A DNA stretch of 64,000 bases from NCBI RefSeq assembly GCF_003573695.1, contig NC_039360.1:59997830-60061829 (forward strand), in the 5' to 3' direction. This DNA comes from Papaver somniferum. Its lineage: Eukaryota; Streptophyta; Magnoliopsida; Ranunculales; Papaveraceae. The position numbers were made by a program, and so were the translations under genes. Shown in pieces: positions 1 to 10,568 of the stretch (positions are counted from its first letter, which is position 1; every line of letters begins with the position of its first letter). The notes beneath the pieces are model-generated. The model had not been told where the DNA came from and did no database searches. It saw only the letters and a list, made by a program, of their open reading frames with translations.

Positions 1-240
1 GTACATATCTTCTATACTACACTACTTACAAATTCGAAAATATATTTGTTTCTTATAAATTCGAGTACATATTTGCTGCACTGCTTACAACCTTATTATA
101 TCGAGTACATATCTGCTACATTGCTTATAAATTCGAGTACATGTCTGTTGCACTGCTTACATAAATTGAGTACATATATGTTATATTGCTTACAGAATTT
201 GAGTACATATCAGTTTAACCTCACACTCAGGCGATCCAAT
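1..240. repeat. Minisatellite, ~32-bp unit
   Basis: About seven diverged copies of a roughly 32-bp unit built around AATTCGAGTACATATCTG, followed by a CTGCTTAC-like segment, run from the left edge of the window. The short open frame across it follows the repeat and has no gene character. The array may continue beyond the left edge. Confidence 0.8.
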
Positions 241-379
241 GTCACTGGATTTTAACCTTCAACATCAGTTTCACTGCATTCAAATGGGCGTTCATACTGA
301 TATCAACACCTGCAACAATTCAATGAATTCATAAGTCAGTATTCGATGTATGTACTGCTAGATGATAACTTTAAGTGAA

Positions 380-675
380 TACAACAAAATCAAAGCAGTT
401 GTTTCAGTACTCCATATATGTACTGGTGATAAACAAAGAAAAAAGTTATACAAAACTAGCACATATTTCAGTATTTCGCATACGTACTCATGGATCAAAC
501 AAAAAAAGTGGCAAAACTCTGAATAAAACAGAATCAGAAGAAGTTCTATCAGTACGTCATATACTTACTGCGTATTCATGAACTAAAAATCAACTGCATG
601 TAAAGAAAAATTGATGAATCGATGAATATAACATAATCAAAGCACATATTTCGGTATTACATATACGTATCACAT
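380..675. repeat. Diverged GTAC-rich repeats
   Basis: Four loosely similar blocks contain TCAGTA followed by a GTACTC/GTACTG-like core and then an AACAAA-rich tail. They look like an older, more decayed repeat related in composition to the 32-bp array just upstream. No gene is supported here. Confidence 0.4.
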
Positions 676-861
676 TTAACCACGACCCCTCTTCTTAGTG
701 GTAGGCCTTTTTTCGGGTTCCTCGGGTCCTTGTCCTTTGTTGATGATTGCATCCCACTTGTTGATGAGGTATTTTTGTTCTTCCACGGTCATTGGTGTTT
801 TGCAACCAAGTTTGGCCTTCATTTTTTTCAACATCTCCCTACCGCGGCATTGGTCCTGACA
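676..861 (-). pseudogene. Exon-like relic with basic C-terminus
   Basis: The minus strand reads as about 60 codons, ending in a lysine/arginine-rich tail (TTKKRGRG) before a stop. It is preceded by a good splice acceptor (TGTCAG then GACCAATGC). The peptide contains CRGREMLKKMKAKLG and is clearly not low complexity. A possible partner exon lies at 1832-1665, but the phases I derive for the two pieces do not join in frame, and the upstream piece carries an early TGA. I do not recognise the family. It may be a relic of a transposon-carried gene or a misread single exon. Confidence 0.35.
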
Positions 862-869
862 CAAGTATG

Positions 870-1490
870 AAAGTTATAAGACTAATTCGGCGCAAGTATG
901 AATCATGTCTTGAAATTTTTATTAGCTTACACAGAGAGTGGATCGGCTCATACTACAAAACAATTATAAGCCGATTCTATATATTCGGCTCACAACCGAT
1001 ACCGTCGAATAAGCCGAATCTATGATTATGAACTCAAACATGTATTCGGCGCAACATGATATCATATAAATAAGCCGATCTTATACACTTGTAAAATTTA
1101 TGAAATTTTAACAATGATATTCGGCGCAACCCTAATACTATCGAATAAGCCGAATCTAGACTTATGAATTGAAACATTTATTCGGCGCAAAACTAATACA
1201 ACCATACAAGCCGATCCTAAGCACATGCAAAAATTCTGAAATTCAAACAACATTTATTCGGCAAAAAACTAATACAACCATACAAGCCGATCCTAAGCAC
1301 ATGCAAAAATTCTGAAATTCAAACAACATTTATTCGGCACAAAACTAATACTACAATACAAGCCGATCCTACGCACATGCAAAATTTCTGAAATTCACAA
1401 AACATATTCGGCACAAAACTAACACCACCGAATAAGCCGATCCTAAATATAAGTCTCTGTGTCACTAAGTTCGGCTCGAAACGGATTTCA
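870..1490. repeat. Tandem array with TTCGGC...GCCGA hairpin units
   Basis: Seven to eight copies of a 62-76 bp unit. Each starts with TATTCGGCRCAA and has AAGCCGAT or AAGCCGAA about 25-30 bases later, so every unit carries a short hyphenated inverted repeat (TTCGGC/GCCGAA). The copies around 1180, 1256 and 1331 are nearly identical over about 75 bases. The array lies between the two exon-like relics at 676-861 and 1665-1832. Confidence 0.85.
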
Positions 1491-1664
1491 GATATACGCC
1501 GAGCCGTTCATATGCACTTTCAGGGTTCAGTTTCAAGAACAGCTCGGCGCACATCAAAGATTTGTTTTGCGCCGAACCATACCCTGTAACCGCCGCAGAA
1601 ACATGATTTTGACGAATTAAATCGACCAAACCAATCTAAAACATCAAATACGAGATGGGTTTAT

Positions 1665-1832
1665 AGAACTAACCTTCTTATTCTCATTTCCGGAGTTGGT
1701 TCTTTTTCAATCTCTTCTTCCGGTTGATTTTGTGGTTGATTTTGAGTTTGTTCTTCACTCTCTAAATCTTCTTCTTCTTCAATGGATTGTTGAGTCGATC
1801 AATTTGAACGAGATACTGGCTTACGACGACCC
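1665..1832 (-). pseudogene. Exon-like relic, acidic, with early stop
   Basis: Reading minus from the ATG at 1832 gives MGRRKPVSRSN, an in-frame TGA, then about 43 further codons rich in Glu and Gln up to a plausible splice donor (AGAAG then GTTAGT). The stop and the phase mismatch with the downstream piece at 861-676 argue for a pseudogene. Family not recognised. An unspliced non-coding transcript or chance open frame is possible. Confidence 0.3.
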
Positions 1833-2348
1833 ATTATATAGATGAGTTTAATCATCGACTAAATTTTCACGAATCGACGATTAAATTTCCGCGATGAAAA
1901 AAAAAGAAAGGGAAGGGTGAATGAGTTCGGCTGTGGAGAGGAAGAAGAAGAAGGTGAATGAAACTGATTTTAGGTGTAGTTGATTATAGGTTTTGTATTA
2001 GGGATAGGGATAGATTAGTAGTAATTTAAAGGATCTAAGGGCATATAGGTAATTGAACCACCCCATAGGGTACCCCTTATAAGGTCACCCAAGTTAGGAC
2101 TAGTGTTTTGTATGCCTAAGAAGATTTTGATATGCCCAAAATCAGGGTTCAAATTTTAATAGCACAAGACGAAAAGCTGCTTGAGAATCTGCCTACAAAG
2201 AATGAAGAGACAACGAAAATTGATGAGGGACATTGTGACTAACAGGGGTTTATTGGTCTCCTATTAGATTCATCATGAGGGTACATAATGCCAATATGTC
2301 CTGCATGATACAAGCTTAGACCATTCGTATCTCAGGATGTTATGTCCC
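1833..2348. other. No gene seen
   Basis: AT-rich sequence between the relic and the 3' end of the Brix-domain gene. It contains short GAAGAAG runs and no convincing coding frame. The last ~100 bases before 2349 should hold the 3' UTR of the minus-strand gene. Confidence 0.5.
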
Positions 2349-4696
2349 TCAAGAATCTTCCTCGCTTTCCTCATCATCGTCACCTTCCTCATCGTCCTCA
2401 CCTTCCTCATCGTTCTCACCTTCCTCATCGTCCTGATTTTGCGCTTTCTTTTCATTTTCTGGGAGAAAGGTAAAAAAGTTAAGAGATGAAGAACAATAAC
2501 ATGAGAACCTTACAGAAACCAATATTTAACAGGTCGGCCAATAAAAGCAGTAGTTCTGAATTAAAGCTTGTACTTTTAAGAAAAGGAAGGAGACAAAATA
2601 GAATTACTTGGTATTTTAGAGTTGACATTGTGGAAACCAATTAGAACACATAAAGCAAAGGTGTAGTAGGTCCTCACCGTATTCGCTGAATATGATTCCA
2701 CCAGCACATAGTCCTGCCTCGATTTTTATAAGTCTAAGTTTCATCCTTGGTCCAATCTCTTGAAGCCTGACAGCACTTTTAGCAGAAGCTTTATTTACTC
2801 TTCCGAGATCACTGGAAAGAGTGATGGTAGATGCTTCATCATCTGGTTCACTTTCTGATCCATAACCAGCCCTTCATTGACAGCACAAAAACAAATAAGT
2901 ACACAGATATACTGTATCATTACTGCACTACTATCAAACATAATCCATGTTTGTGAGTTAGGTGTCTTAAATAGTTCCTGGTCCTGTAGAGAAAGAAATC
3001 ATACTTGGTAACAAAGTCGCTCACATCCCGAAGATTACTCAAATCTGGCGCTTGATGGTTTAGGACAAAGTTTTTAAGTTTACGTGAGACACCAACAGGC
3101 TGTAATCTAATGGAATAATGCCGGAAATCAATAAGCTTTGTTTCCTTGTCATAATTAAGTAGAACTATTCTTTGACATGACGAGAGCTTCACCTGCAATA
3201 CAATTAACAAGCAAAATGATCAATCTAAAGAAGATAATCGGACTTGTCAACGTAAAAGTTCAAACAATCTGTGTAGCACTCACGGTGTTGATATCAATAG
3301 CTGGAAATATATTCTGAAACATAATAGTAGTGAGCTTTAGATGTTCTTCTCCAGTTCCAAAACCAGAGAGTACAATCTGCCATGAAATTTAGATATTAGG
3401 CACGAACAAGACCCAAACACATAATAGCATCAGCAAATGAGAAAAAGTTACAGTAAAGTAAACCAAAGTTACCAAACACAATAAGCTTCATTGTTTAGAA
3501 GCTAAAAGATGGATAAATTGATGCTTACCAACGGAGGGGACTTGAAAATTTCTGGAGGGCGTCTAGGACGTTTTTGGGATTTCGCAACATCAAGTGACAA
3601 TGAGTACTCCTCTATTTTGAATGTCAGAGTTGGGCCCTGAGGTGTCCTTGCGACTCGAAGATAGGGTGAACTACTAGTTTTAGATAACATCAGGAAATGA
3701 GTTACGCCCAAACTTCCCGCGACATTCAGAAAATCTTTTAGATTATTCCGTTTCTTTTCCTGAAATATAAGATAGATGATGAAGCATTAGAAGTCGAGAT
3801 AGCATTACACTAACAAAATTGAATTACGAATAGGCTAGTGGCAATTTTGTAAAGTCGTCTTCTTACTGACAACAGCGATGAACCCGAAGGCATGTTATAA
3901 CGAAAAAGAAAATGGCTAAATGGCTCCAGAAAAGGTTAAGCAAGTTCATCAGATTCCACTTAACATTGGAAGGTTGAACTAGCCTCTGCCAAATTTTGTG
4001 GTATTCTTAGCTTACAAGTCTTTTGACTGTCCGCAACATCCTTCACCCCAGCCATTACTAGACATAAACTATATAACATAGTCAATAATAATCGGTACTA
4101 CAAACAAGGTAGATAAGACAATATAAGAAAAGGCTCAGCCTCGTCACATATCAATAATAATTAGTATCTTTAGCAATCAAATTCGCTTCCATAAACTGTA
4201 CAACAACAAATTGAATGACCCAAAACATAAAACACACTTGATGCTAAATTGCATCAATTCACATTTGAGCGATCACAACCAAATATACTGACAAATTATA
4301 TCCTAAAAGTACTTGGAACTTGGAAGCATTACAAAATGAGAAAACACACACACACACACACACAATTGAAATTCAAATTGCTATACCTTTAGCTTAAGGG
4401 CGGTATAAGGAAGCATCAACTCTCTCAAATCCTTTAACAATTGCTTCAATGAACCAGAAAGTTTTCCTCTAGAAAACACAAAACTTTTAGGGATTTTGTC
4501 ACCCGTTACATGATCAACAACAGGATTCTTTATAATCGGTGCCCTTGAAAACCCAATCCTCTTCTTCCTCTATGATAAATCACAATACACATCAAACGGA
4601 TTCCACTTATAAGGTTAAGAAACATTACGAAAATAAATAAATTAAGAAACTTAAAATCTAAGAACTGAACTTGCTTACATTTCCAATACGGGCCAT
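2349..4696 (-). CDS. PPAN: Peter Pan/SSF-like Brix-domain ribosome biogenesis protein
   Basis: Seven exons on the minus strand: 4696-4679, 4569-4387, 3759-3529, 3376-3284, 3192-3005, 2871-2678 and 2458-2349. All introns are GT-AG and the phases join without a break, giving 338 codons and a TGA at 2351-2349. Residues 34-41 read KSFVFSRG and residues 53-67 end in DLRELMLPYTALKLK, the N-terminal Brix signature. Exon 5 carries RLQPVGVSRKLKNF and DLSNLRDVSDFVTK, typical of Peter Pan/SSF1 proteins, which act in the nucleolus in 60S subunit assembly and bind rRNA. The last exon encodes an acidic tail of E/D-rich repeats (EEGENDEEGEDDEEG), usual for nucleolar assembly factors. The first exon codes only MARIGN; the start rests on phase, a donor at 4678 and family N-termini beginning MAR. 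Length is close to plant homologues. It looks fully intact. Confidence 0.95.
4347..4364. repeat. (CA)n microsatellite in PPAN intron 2
   Basis: A short CA dinucleotide run within the second intron of the Brix-domain gene. Confidence 0.8.
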
Positions 4697-4876
4697 ATCT
4701 TTAAGGACGAACTGAGCAGATTTAGAGTTTCAGTATAGGCTTTTCAAGCCTCTTAATCTGAAACAAGAAATTAAGCTGCAACGAGCATGTTTTAATGTTT
4801 TAATGTTTCTTGATATCACCTAATAAGTTGAGCAGTTTCCTAGACCGTTATTCACTATACCCTTCGAAAACAAACT

Positions 4877-4910
4877 AAAACCCTAACTTTTGAAACAACC
4901 CTAACTTTTG
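4877..4910. promoter_or_regulatory. Telo-box pair upstream of PPAN
   Basis: AAACCCTAA lies at 4878-4886 and an 8-of-9 copy at 4897-4904, inside a 19-base direct repeat (CCCTAACTTTTGAAAC repeated). Telo-boxes are known promoter elements of plant ribosomal-protein and ribosome-biogenesis genes, and this pair sits about 180-210 bases upstream of the PPAN start codon. The function here is inferred from position. Confidence 0.6.
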
Positions 4911-4991
4911 AAACAAAAGCATCTGCAGGCCCGGCTCTAAAGCCTGGCAACCTGGCCTCCAACCCAGGGTAACAAAACAAATACAATCTTA

Positions 4992-5845
4992 AGACCATCT
5001 ACAACTGGGAAGAGGAAATTCCTTAAAAATCCGAGGTGATAGCAAATCGATGTGTAAAGTAATAAGGGATCATCATAAGATGTCTTATGCTGTAACAACT
5101 ATATATAGTATATCGATCGCTTAAATGTTACACGATTGAGTTGTTGGTTAACGGTCGAGAAACTGTTTAACGAGAATCATTTTCTCCAATATTTAATTAT
5201 GTACCGTTTTTCTTTATATCGTTTCAATAGAAAGTCTGTAACGGTTATTTTTGTAACGACGTTAGTAGTGTGTTTTGGTCTGTTCTATACTAGTTTGGGA
5301 AGTATGTTTTGGTCTTTCTAATTTAAAACTTCGTTTTTTTGATCGGCTGAATGCAAAACTTGGAGAGGAAATTTTGTATAGTTTCATAACTTTTTTTGGC
5401 TTGAAATTCAAATTCTTGTTTTGTTCTAATAGACGATTAAAATGAAAGGATAACTAAAATCGAAAAAGACGACATAACGCGAAAGAAAATAACTTTAAAG
5501 TCCGACATAACCCGAAATAACGTGAAATATTTTCGACAGCATTTATTTTATTGATCGGTGGAATGTTTACCGATCTAGTGAAAGTTGGAGGGACTCAAAC
5601 GTTTAATTGATTACTGCTGTAATGAATATGGATCAGTGAAAAGAATACCGATCTTTATTCAGTTCTCATATCTCTATTCGGTTCCCCTATCTGTGTACAT
5701 TTCTGGTTACTTCCCCTATTCCCTTATTCGCCAATCAAATTCCATGTATACGGGATAGGGAAACTGAGTCTTGGGGAATTCCCAACCCCATAGAAGATAG
5801 CGATTCCTATATTTAAGAATATAAATCCCTCATTGGAGATAGTCT
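4992..5845. mobile_element. Possible MITE next to PPAN promoter
   Basis: The left edge reads AGACCATCTACAACTGGG and the right edge, reverse complemented, reads AGACTATCTCCAATGAGGG, an imperfect terminal inverted repeat about 18 bases long. Ends of the form AGA(C/G)CATCTCCAA are common in plant MITEs. There is no clean target duplication and no coding frame inside. It could instead be a chance pair of ends. Confidence 0.45.
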
Positions 5846-6186
5846 AAAGGCCAAGATAAGGAACAAATATAGCTTACTTCTTACATAGCGTTTTGTGTGT
5901 CTTTATAGTTCAAATAATTCATGTTGTTAAGAAGTAAAAGGGTAGAACCTTAATAATCCAGTTCCCGCCTATTGTAAAGTAAACTGGTTAATATTCCTTA
6001 TTTTATGTTATGAAATAAAGAAGAGACAAAAATAGAGGCAAAGAAAAAAAGAGAATTCTATTTATGTGTGTTATTACATAATTCTAAGCCTTTATTTAAA
6101 GGGGTAGAAGACTTAGTACCTAAGTATATGGAAACCTTAATATTAGACACTATGACATCTTAGTCCATAAACTTAGGTTTATAACT
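5846..6186. other. No gene seen
   Basis: AT-rich sequence without a coding frame. It may contain decayed LTR sequence (a GGTACTAAGTCTTCTACCCC-like stretch on the minus strand), but I cannot define ends. Confidence 0.4.
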
Positions 6187-7497
6187 GTTAGAGCGGTGCT
6201 CGATTGAACTCACAAGTTTTGCTATCTCAAGCTTGTTGTGAATGTTAGATGATCAAAACCATATATGGATTTCTAGTCTACTAAGTCAAGTCTCGGACTA
6301 GGTTAGAATTTGGTAGTTGAGAACTAGACCATCACCCTCGAAGACTGAAGATCGACGAAGACATTTAGGGAACTTCTGTATCAGATATGTGAAGACTAAA
6401 GCATTCTGTTCTACTCATTATCATACCATTCTATCTGTTAAGACTATATCTTATGACTCCTAATAGATTTACAAAGAATTTTTTTTGAATCAAGCTTGTC
6501 TTGTTGAAAATATCGAAATATGATTCTAGCAAAGATGTTCAATGGTCCTTAACAATATTAGTTCGAAACAATTTATTGTTTGAGAATTAATTTGTGGATC
6601 AATTGAAAATTTTCCATGCAAATGATTTTAGCACTTGGGAATGTTTCAAACATCAAAAGTAAGAAATTCAGAATTTCTGATATTTCTACTCAGCGTAGTT
6701 GGCAAACCACTTCGCAAACCATAGATATATGAGTTTCAAAAATACATTGAAGATTGGCGAACCAGTTCGCAAACCATAGGTTCTGATTGAGACAATTCAC
6801 GAACCGTAGTGAACTGAATTTTTAAGATTGGTATATAAGGCTAGCAGTTAGCAAACCCGGTTCATGAACAGTAGCACTCTGACTCGTAAACAAGCCTTAC
6901 GGTTCATGAACCGTTCTACCAACGGTCCTGATAGAATTTAGCATATACTCAAAGACTTTTTTAAAAAATATGTTTAGCATTGTTATGACTCTCTTAAACA
7001 CTTCTAAGACTTCATTGATCACTTAAAAACTTATGTGTGTGCATCATGATTAAATTCTGAGGTGTTTAAATGAACATCAAATTACTTATTGTTCATATGG
7101 CATATTTTCCAAACCGAACAGTCATTCTACATAGTTCTGTAACCGGACCATAATATATATTCATTTATTGTATTTTCAAGAATTATTTCTCATATGTTTA
7201 ATTGAAACCCTAACCGGTGTTTCATTTAAACAGAGAAGTGTTTACTTGATTATCAAGTTACCTTAGCGTGGATTCTAAGCAACCCTCAGCCTTGAAAAAC
7301 TATAAATAGAGTTCCAACTAGGAAATTTGATCCCTGACACTTAGTGTCCTAGTTGATTGCTAGAGTCGTCTTCTATTGACTTAGGCTTCCTCTAGAAACA
7401 TAATTAGGTTTACGACCGAAAGACTTCGCTTTGGGGATTCATGAAGCCATGCCCAACTATCTGTACCTTGATAGTTCGTGTATCCTGATCTTGGTTG
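6187..7497 (+). mobile_element. Copia-type LTR-like fragment
   Basis: The segment starts TGTTAGAGC with a GCTCG.TTGAAC block. It has a TATA-like ACTATAAATAGAG at about 7303 and ends just before a second TGTTAGAGC at 7498. The part after the TATA box (GAGTCGTCT, then AATTAGG, ACGACCG, AAAGACTTC) recurs in the same order at 18680-18770, so both belong to one LTR family. The layout resembles long LTRs of SIRE-like Copia elements. No coding partner is next to it. Confidence 0.5.
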
Positions 7498-8150
7498 TTA
7501 GAGCATAGCTCGGTTGAACCCATCAAGCGTTGGTATGTCAAGTTTGGTTGTCATATTTTAGTGAATCAAAACTCATTTAAAGAGTCGCTTGATTATTTAC
7601 TAGAGTCAACTTCGTATAGGTTAGCTAGAAAGTTATTAGGATATGAGACTTACAAGTATTACTCGAAAACCTGAAGAACGTGAAGAAGTAACGAGCTACA
7701 ACGACGATATCATCCTTCCTCTTGAGGTTAGTAATATTGACTTAAACTGTTTCGTTCCTAACGTATCTTTCAAGTCGTGCTATATTAAAAACATAACTGC
7801 GAAGCTGCGAATGAATGTTTTACTGTAGTAGTGAGACATGATCATATGATCATAATATTAAGGAATTAGATTACGAAGTATAACGCTTATATTTTGAACT
7901 TCGTAGATATGACATCGACATAATCTTATGAATGCTATTGTGATTATGTGTATGGGTAAAGTTGAAGATTTCATCATAGGAAACAATATTTTACATTTTT
8001 TTAAAGGAATTACATTCATGAACTTGCTTTATGAATTGAAAGGGAAATTGCTAGGCTTATTGGTATTGTTATACATTGCATATCTTTGGATTACCAATAT
8101 GTGTGACATGGTAGAGCCGATCATAACTTGTTATGTATCTTGGTATAACT
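7498..8150 (+). mobile_element. Second partial LTR-like copy
   Basis: TGTTAGAGCATAGCTCGGTT starts at 7497-7498 and aligns with the start of the fragment at 6187, including GTTGAACCCA, TATGTCAAG and GATCAAAAC/GAATCAAAAC blocks. The similarity fades after about 150 bases. The short open frames at 7643-8152 have no recognisable protein content. Confidence 0.4.
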
Positions 8151-8189
8151 AATCAGAATGCATGACTTATGATTGGGTATGACTAGTTT

Positions 8190-8560
8190 TGATTAATTAA
8201 TGTAACCGATCCTAAGTAATCGTCTGAGATGGTATGATCAATATTTGTAATTGGTGTGACCGATCCTAGTAATTGGTGTGACCGATCACAAAAGAGTGTG
8301 TAATCGATCTTTATAATTGGTGTAACCGGTCCTAGTAATTGGTGTAACCAATCTTAGTGACTGGTGTGACCAGTCACAAGTAATACCATGAGTATATGGT
8401 AACCTGTCCTGGTAATTGACGTAAACGATCCTGGTAACTGATGTAACCGGTCCTGGTAACTTGTTTGACCGATCACAAGTGTTCAATATTAAGGTATAAT
8501 CGATCATAGTGATTGGTAGAACCGATTGAACCCATGAATGTGATTTGATATTTGATCGAT
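8190..8560. repeat. Minisatellite of GTAACCGGTCCTGGTAATTG units
   Basis: More than ten diverged copies of a roughly 20-27 bp unit (GGTGTGACCGATCCTAGTAAT and variants such as GTAACCGGTCCTGGTAACT). Many units contain the self-complementary ACCGGT or CGATCG-like core. No gene is supported. Confidence 0.8.
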
Positions 8561-8708
8561 CACATAGTTGTCTTGTAATACAGATGAACCAATTCTAAAC
8601 TTGTTTGGAAGTGTGGTATAATCGATTCCAAGATTGTAAATATGAAAGAGGATTTACAAAGAAAAGATGTCAACATACTTTGAACACGAACAATAACTCT
8701 TATCTTTT

Positions 8709-8874
8709 TGGAGTAATAATAATAAAGAGAGAAAAGAGAAAGAGAAGAAGAACATTTTAATTAGCCAGAGAGGGAACCATATTACATAGGTATAGCATTT
8801 TATTTATACAAGGGAAGGGAAAAACCTAGTATTCTAATGGACCGCACATCCATGGGCCACAGGCCCTATAACAC
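8709..8874 (-). repeat. Copia 3' LTR
   Basis: 166 bp, TG...CA ends (TGTTATAGGG to TTACTCCA on the minus strand). It includes a TATA-like CTTGTATAAATA. About ten differences separate it from the copy at 18139-18303. Confidence 0.8.
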
Positions 8875-8883
8875 ACCCCCTTG
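8875..8883 (-). other. Polypurine tract
   Basis: The minus strand reads AAGGGGGTG directly before the TG of the 3' LTR. This is the expected plus-strand priming site of an LTR retrotransposon and fixes the orientation as minus. Confidence 0.75.
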
Positions 8884-8974
8884 TGCGGTTCAATAACAAA
8901 ACTTTATACATAGTGCTTCACATACAATGCTTTGAATGTAGTTCTTCAAATGTCGTTCTCTGCTTGGTGACTTG

Positions 8975-9850
8975 TACTGAAATCAATTGCCTTACTAAAA
9001 CTTTGACAAGAAAAAATCCAGTGGGATAAAACCTTGGTACAACTCTTCACATGTTGTCTCTACTTTACATGTAGTTCATCACATGTAATACGATCTTCAA
9101 AGATCGATGAGTCTAAGTTAATTGCCTCGTAAAACTTCGTCAGGAAAACCCAAAGGGACAAAACCTGGCGACTAAAGAAAAAGAGTACAATATTAAGAAA
9201 ACTTAGAACACAGTTGGACTCGAATACGTTGCCTCATTAAAACCTTGACAAGGAAAACCCAGTGGGATAAAACCTTGACAAAGGGAAAATAGTACAACGT
9301 GACAGATGCAAGTAAAGGTGATCCGTTGCAGATGACCACTTTACTCCGTTAAAGTTGACTAGTTGCTTCACAACTCTTAAGGCAGAAAGTCCTCTTGGGA
9401 AAACAATAGACTTAGCTGGGAAATTAAATTCCCGGTGTTTGTTGTTGTCCCATTAAAAACCTTGCCAAGTAACAAAATCCCGTGGGAAAAAGCAACCTCG
9501 GTGAAGGAAAATAGTTCAACACACCATTAGATGCCCCTCCTGATGTCAGGCAATTTTCATTAGTCTAATGTAGTCAAAAGGAGTTCATCACATTTTACTT
9601 TGATGATTTGAATGTTTATAAGACCATGTTGTTGATTCTGGAAGTTTCACTGCTTAAGAGAATATCGCGTTTCATTTCTTTGATTCAGATATTTTTAGTA
9701 ATATCAACGCGATCGTTATGTCTTCAACGTTCAACATGCTTTATGTTTTTAGTGTTGTCTCGCTAAAAACCTTGTCGAGTAACAAAACCCTTTGGGAAAA
9801 ATTATTCTCGATCGAAGGGAAAAAGAGTACAGCAAAACTTCAATTTCGAA
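8975..9850 (-). repeat. Five copies of a Copia 3'-region motif
   Basis: Blocks at about 8980, 9120, 9230, 9450 and 9757 share, on the plus strand, TTGCCTCATTAAAACCTTG, then AAGGAAAACCCAGTGGGA(T/C)AAAACC, then AAGGGAAAA.AGTACAAC. This is a motif I know from the region between RNase H and the 3' LTR of many plant Copia elements, usually in few copies. Here it is repeated five times with strong divergence and spacers of 100-300 bases. Confidence 0.7.
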
Positions 9851-10175
9851 GTAAAATATGTCGACATCATATCCTTGGATCCTCCCCCTGATTACTTTCA
9901 GAGTTGTTCCTGACATTTCCTTTAGTCATGTAGTTTTCGAAACTGAATATCGGTAATGACTCAGAAAATAGTATATCATATCTCCCCCTGATTACTTTCG
10001 TTGGAGAAGATATTATTGTTCTTTCATAATCAACAACTTTTGGATTGCACTTTCATTAGCATTCCTTTTTATGTCCTTGTAGGGATAAAACAAATTTATG
10101 TCAATGGTTACTTTTGAGTACACGATTACATTCACTAGACCATTCCAATGACGTTGCGTTGGCGCTGAGCTATAT

Positions 10176-10568
10176 CTAGCTAACAAGTTCCCTGAGGATG
10201 TAAAATTTAATCGAGTACATTATTATACTAAGTACAAAAATGCGTGTACTGTACTTAGATATGGGAATTTCATCTCCCAAAACATCTTCCTCATCTTCCT
10301 TTAGACGAAATGGTCTCTTACTTACATTTGAACCTCGACTAATCATGGGAGTGCTATCAGGATGCATGTCTTTGTTAAATTTCCTGACAACTTTAGACAT
10401 ATGCAAATTGGTGGAATAATATACCACAAGCTCAGTATTCGGTCGAGCTTTGCCCAGACTTTTCATCTCAAATTCGGATTTCAAATAACTTTTAAGGTCT
10501 CTTATTACATCAAGAGTACCCATCATGTCTGTACCATTGACATAGATAGCTACAATTCCAAATCATGA
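10176..10568 (-). pseudogene. Copia reverse transcriptase relic
   Basis: On the minus strand the 116-residue frame contains DVIRDLKSYLKSEFEMKSLG (the stretch that follows the active site in Copia RT), then STPMISRG and KRPFRLKEDEEDVLG, in normal Copia order. Where the family has a YVDD-type box, this copy reads YVNG, so both catalytic aspartates are lost. A frameshift separates it from the upstream CVFTRK remnant. The segment matches roughly the C-terminal third of the RT. Confidence 0.8.

Noticed and set aside
46..255. 69-codon plus frame
   Set aside because: Reads through the 32-bp minisatellite with repeated Leu/Tyr/Cys; no protein character.
4878..4904. Interstitial telomere repeat
   Set aside because: Only two separated CCCTAA motifs, not a tandem TTTAGGG array; a telo-box promoter element fits better.
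7643..8152. Two plus frames of 61 and 74 codons
   Set aside because: Lie in LTR-like sequence; the second is hydrophobic but lacks any known pattern.
8190..8560. Possible CRISPR-like array
   Set aside because: Units are directly tandem and diverged without unique spacers, in a plant nuclear context; this is a minisatellite.
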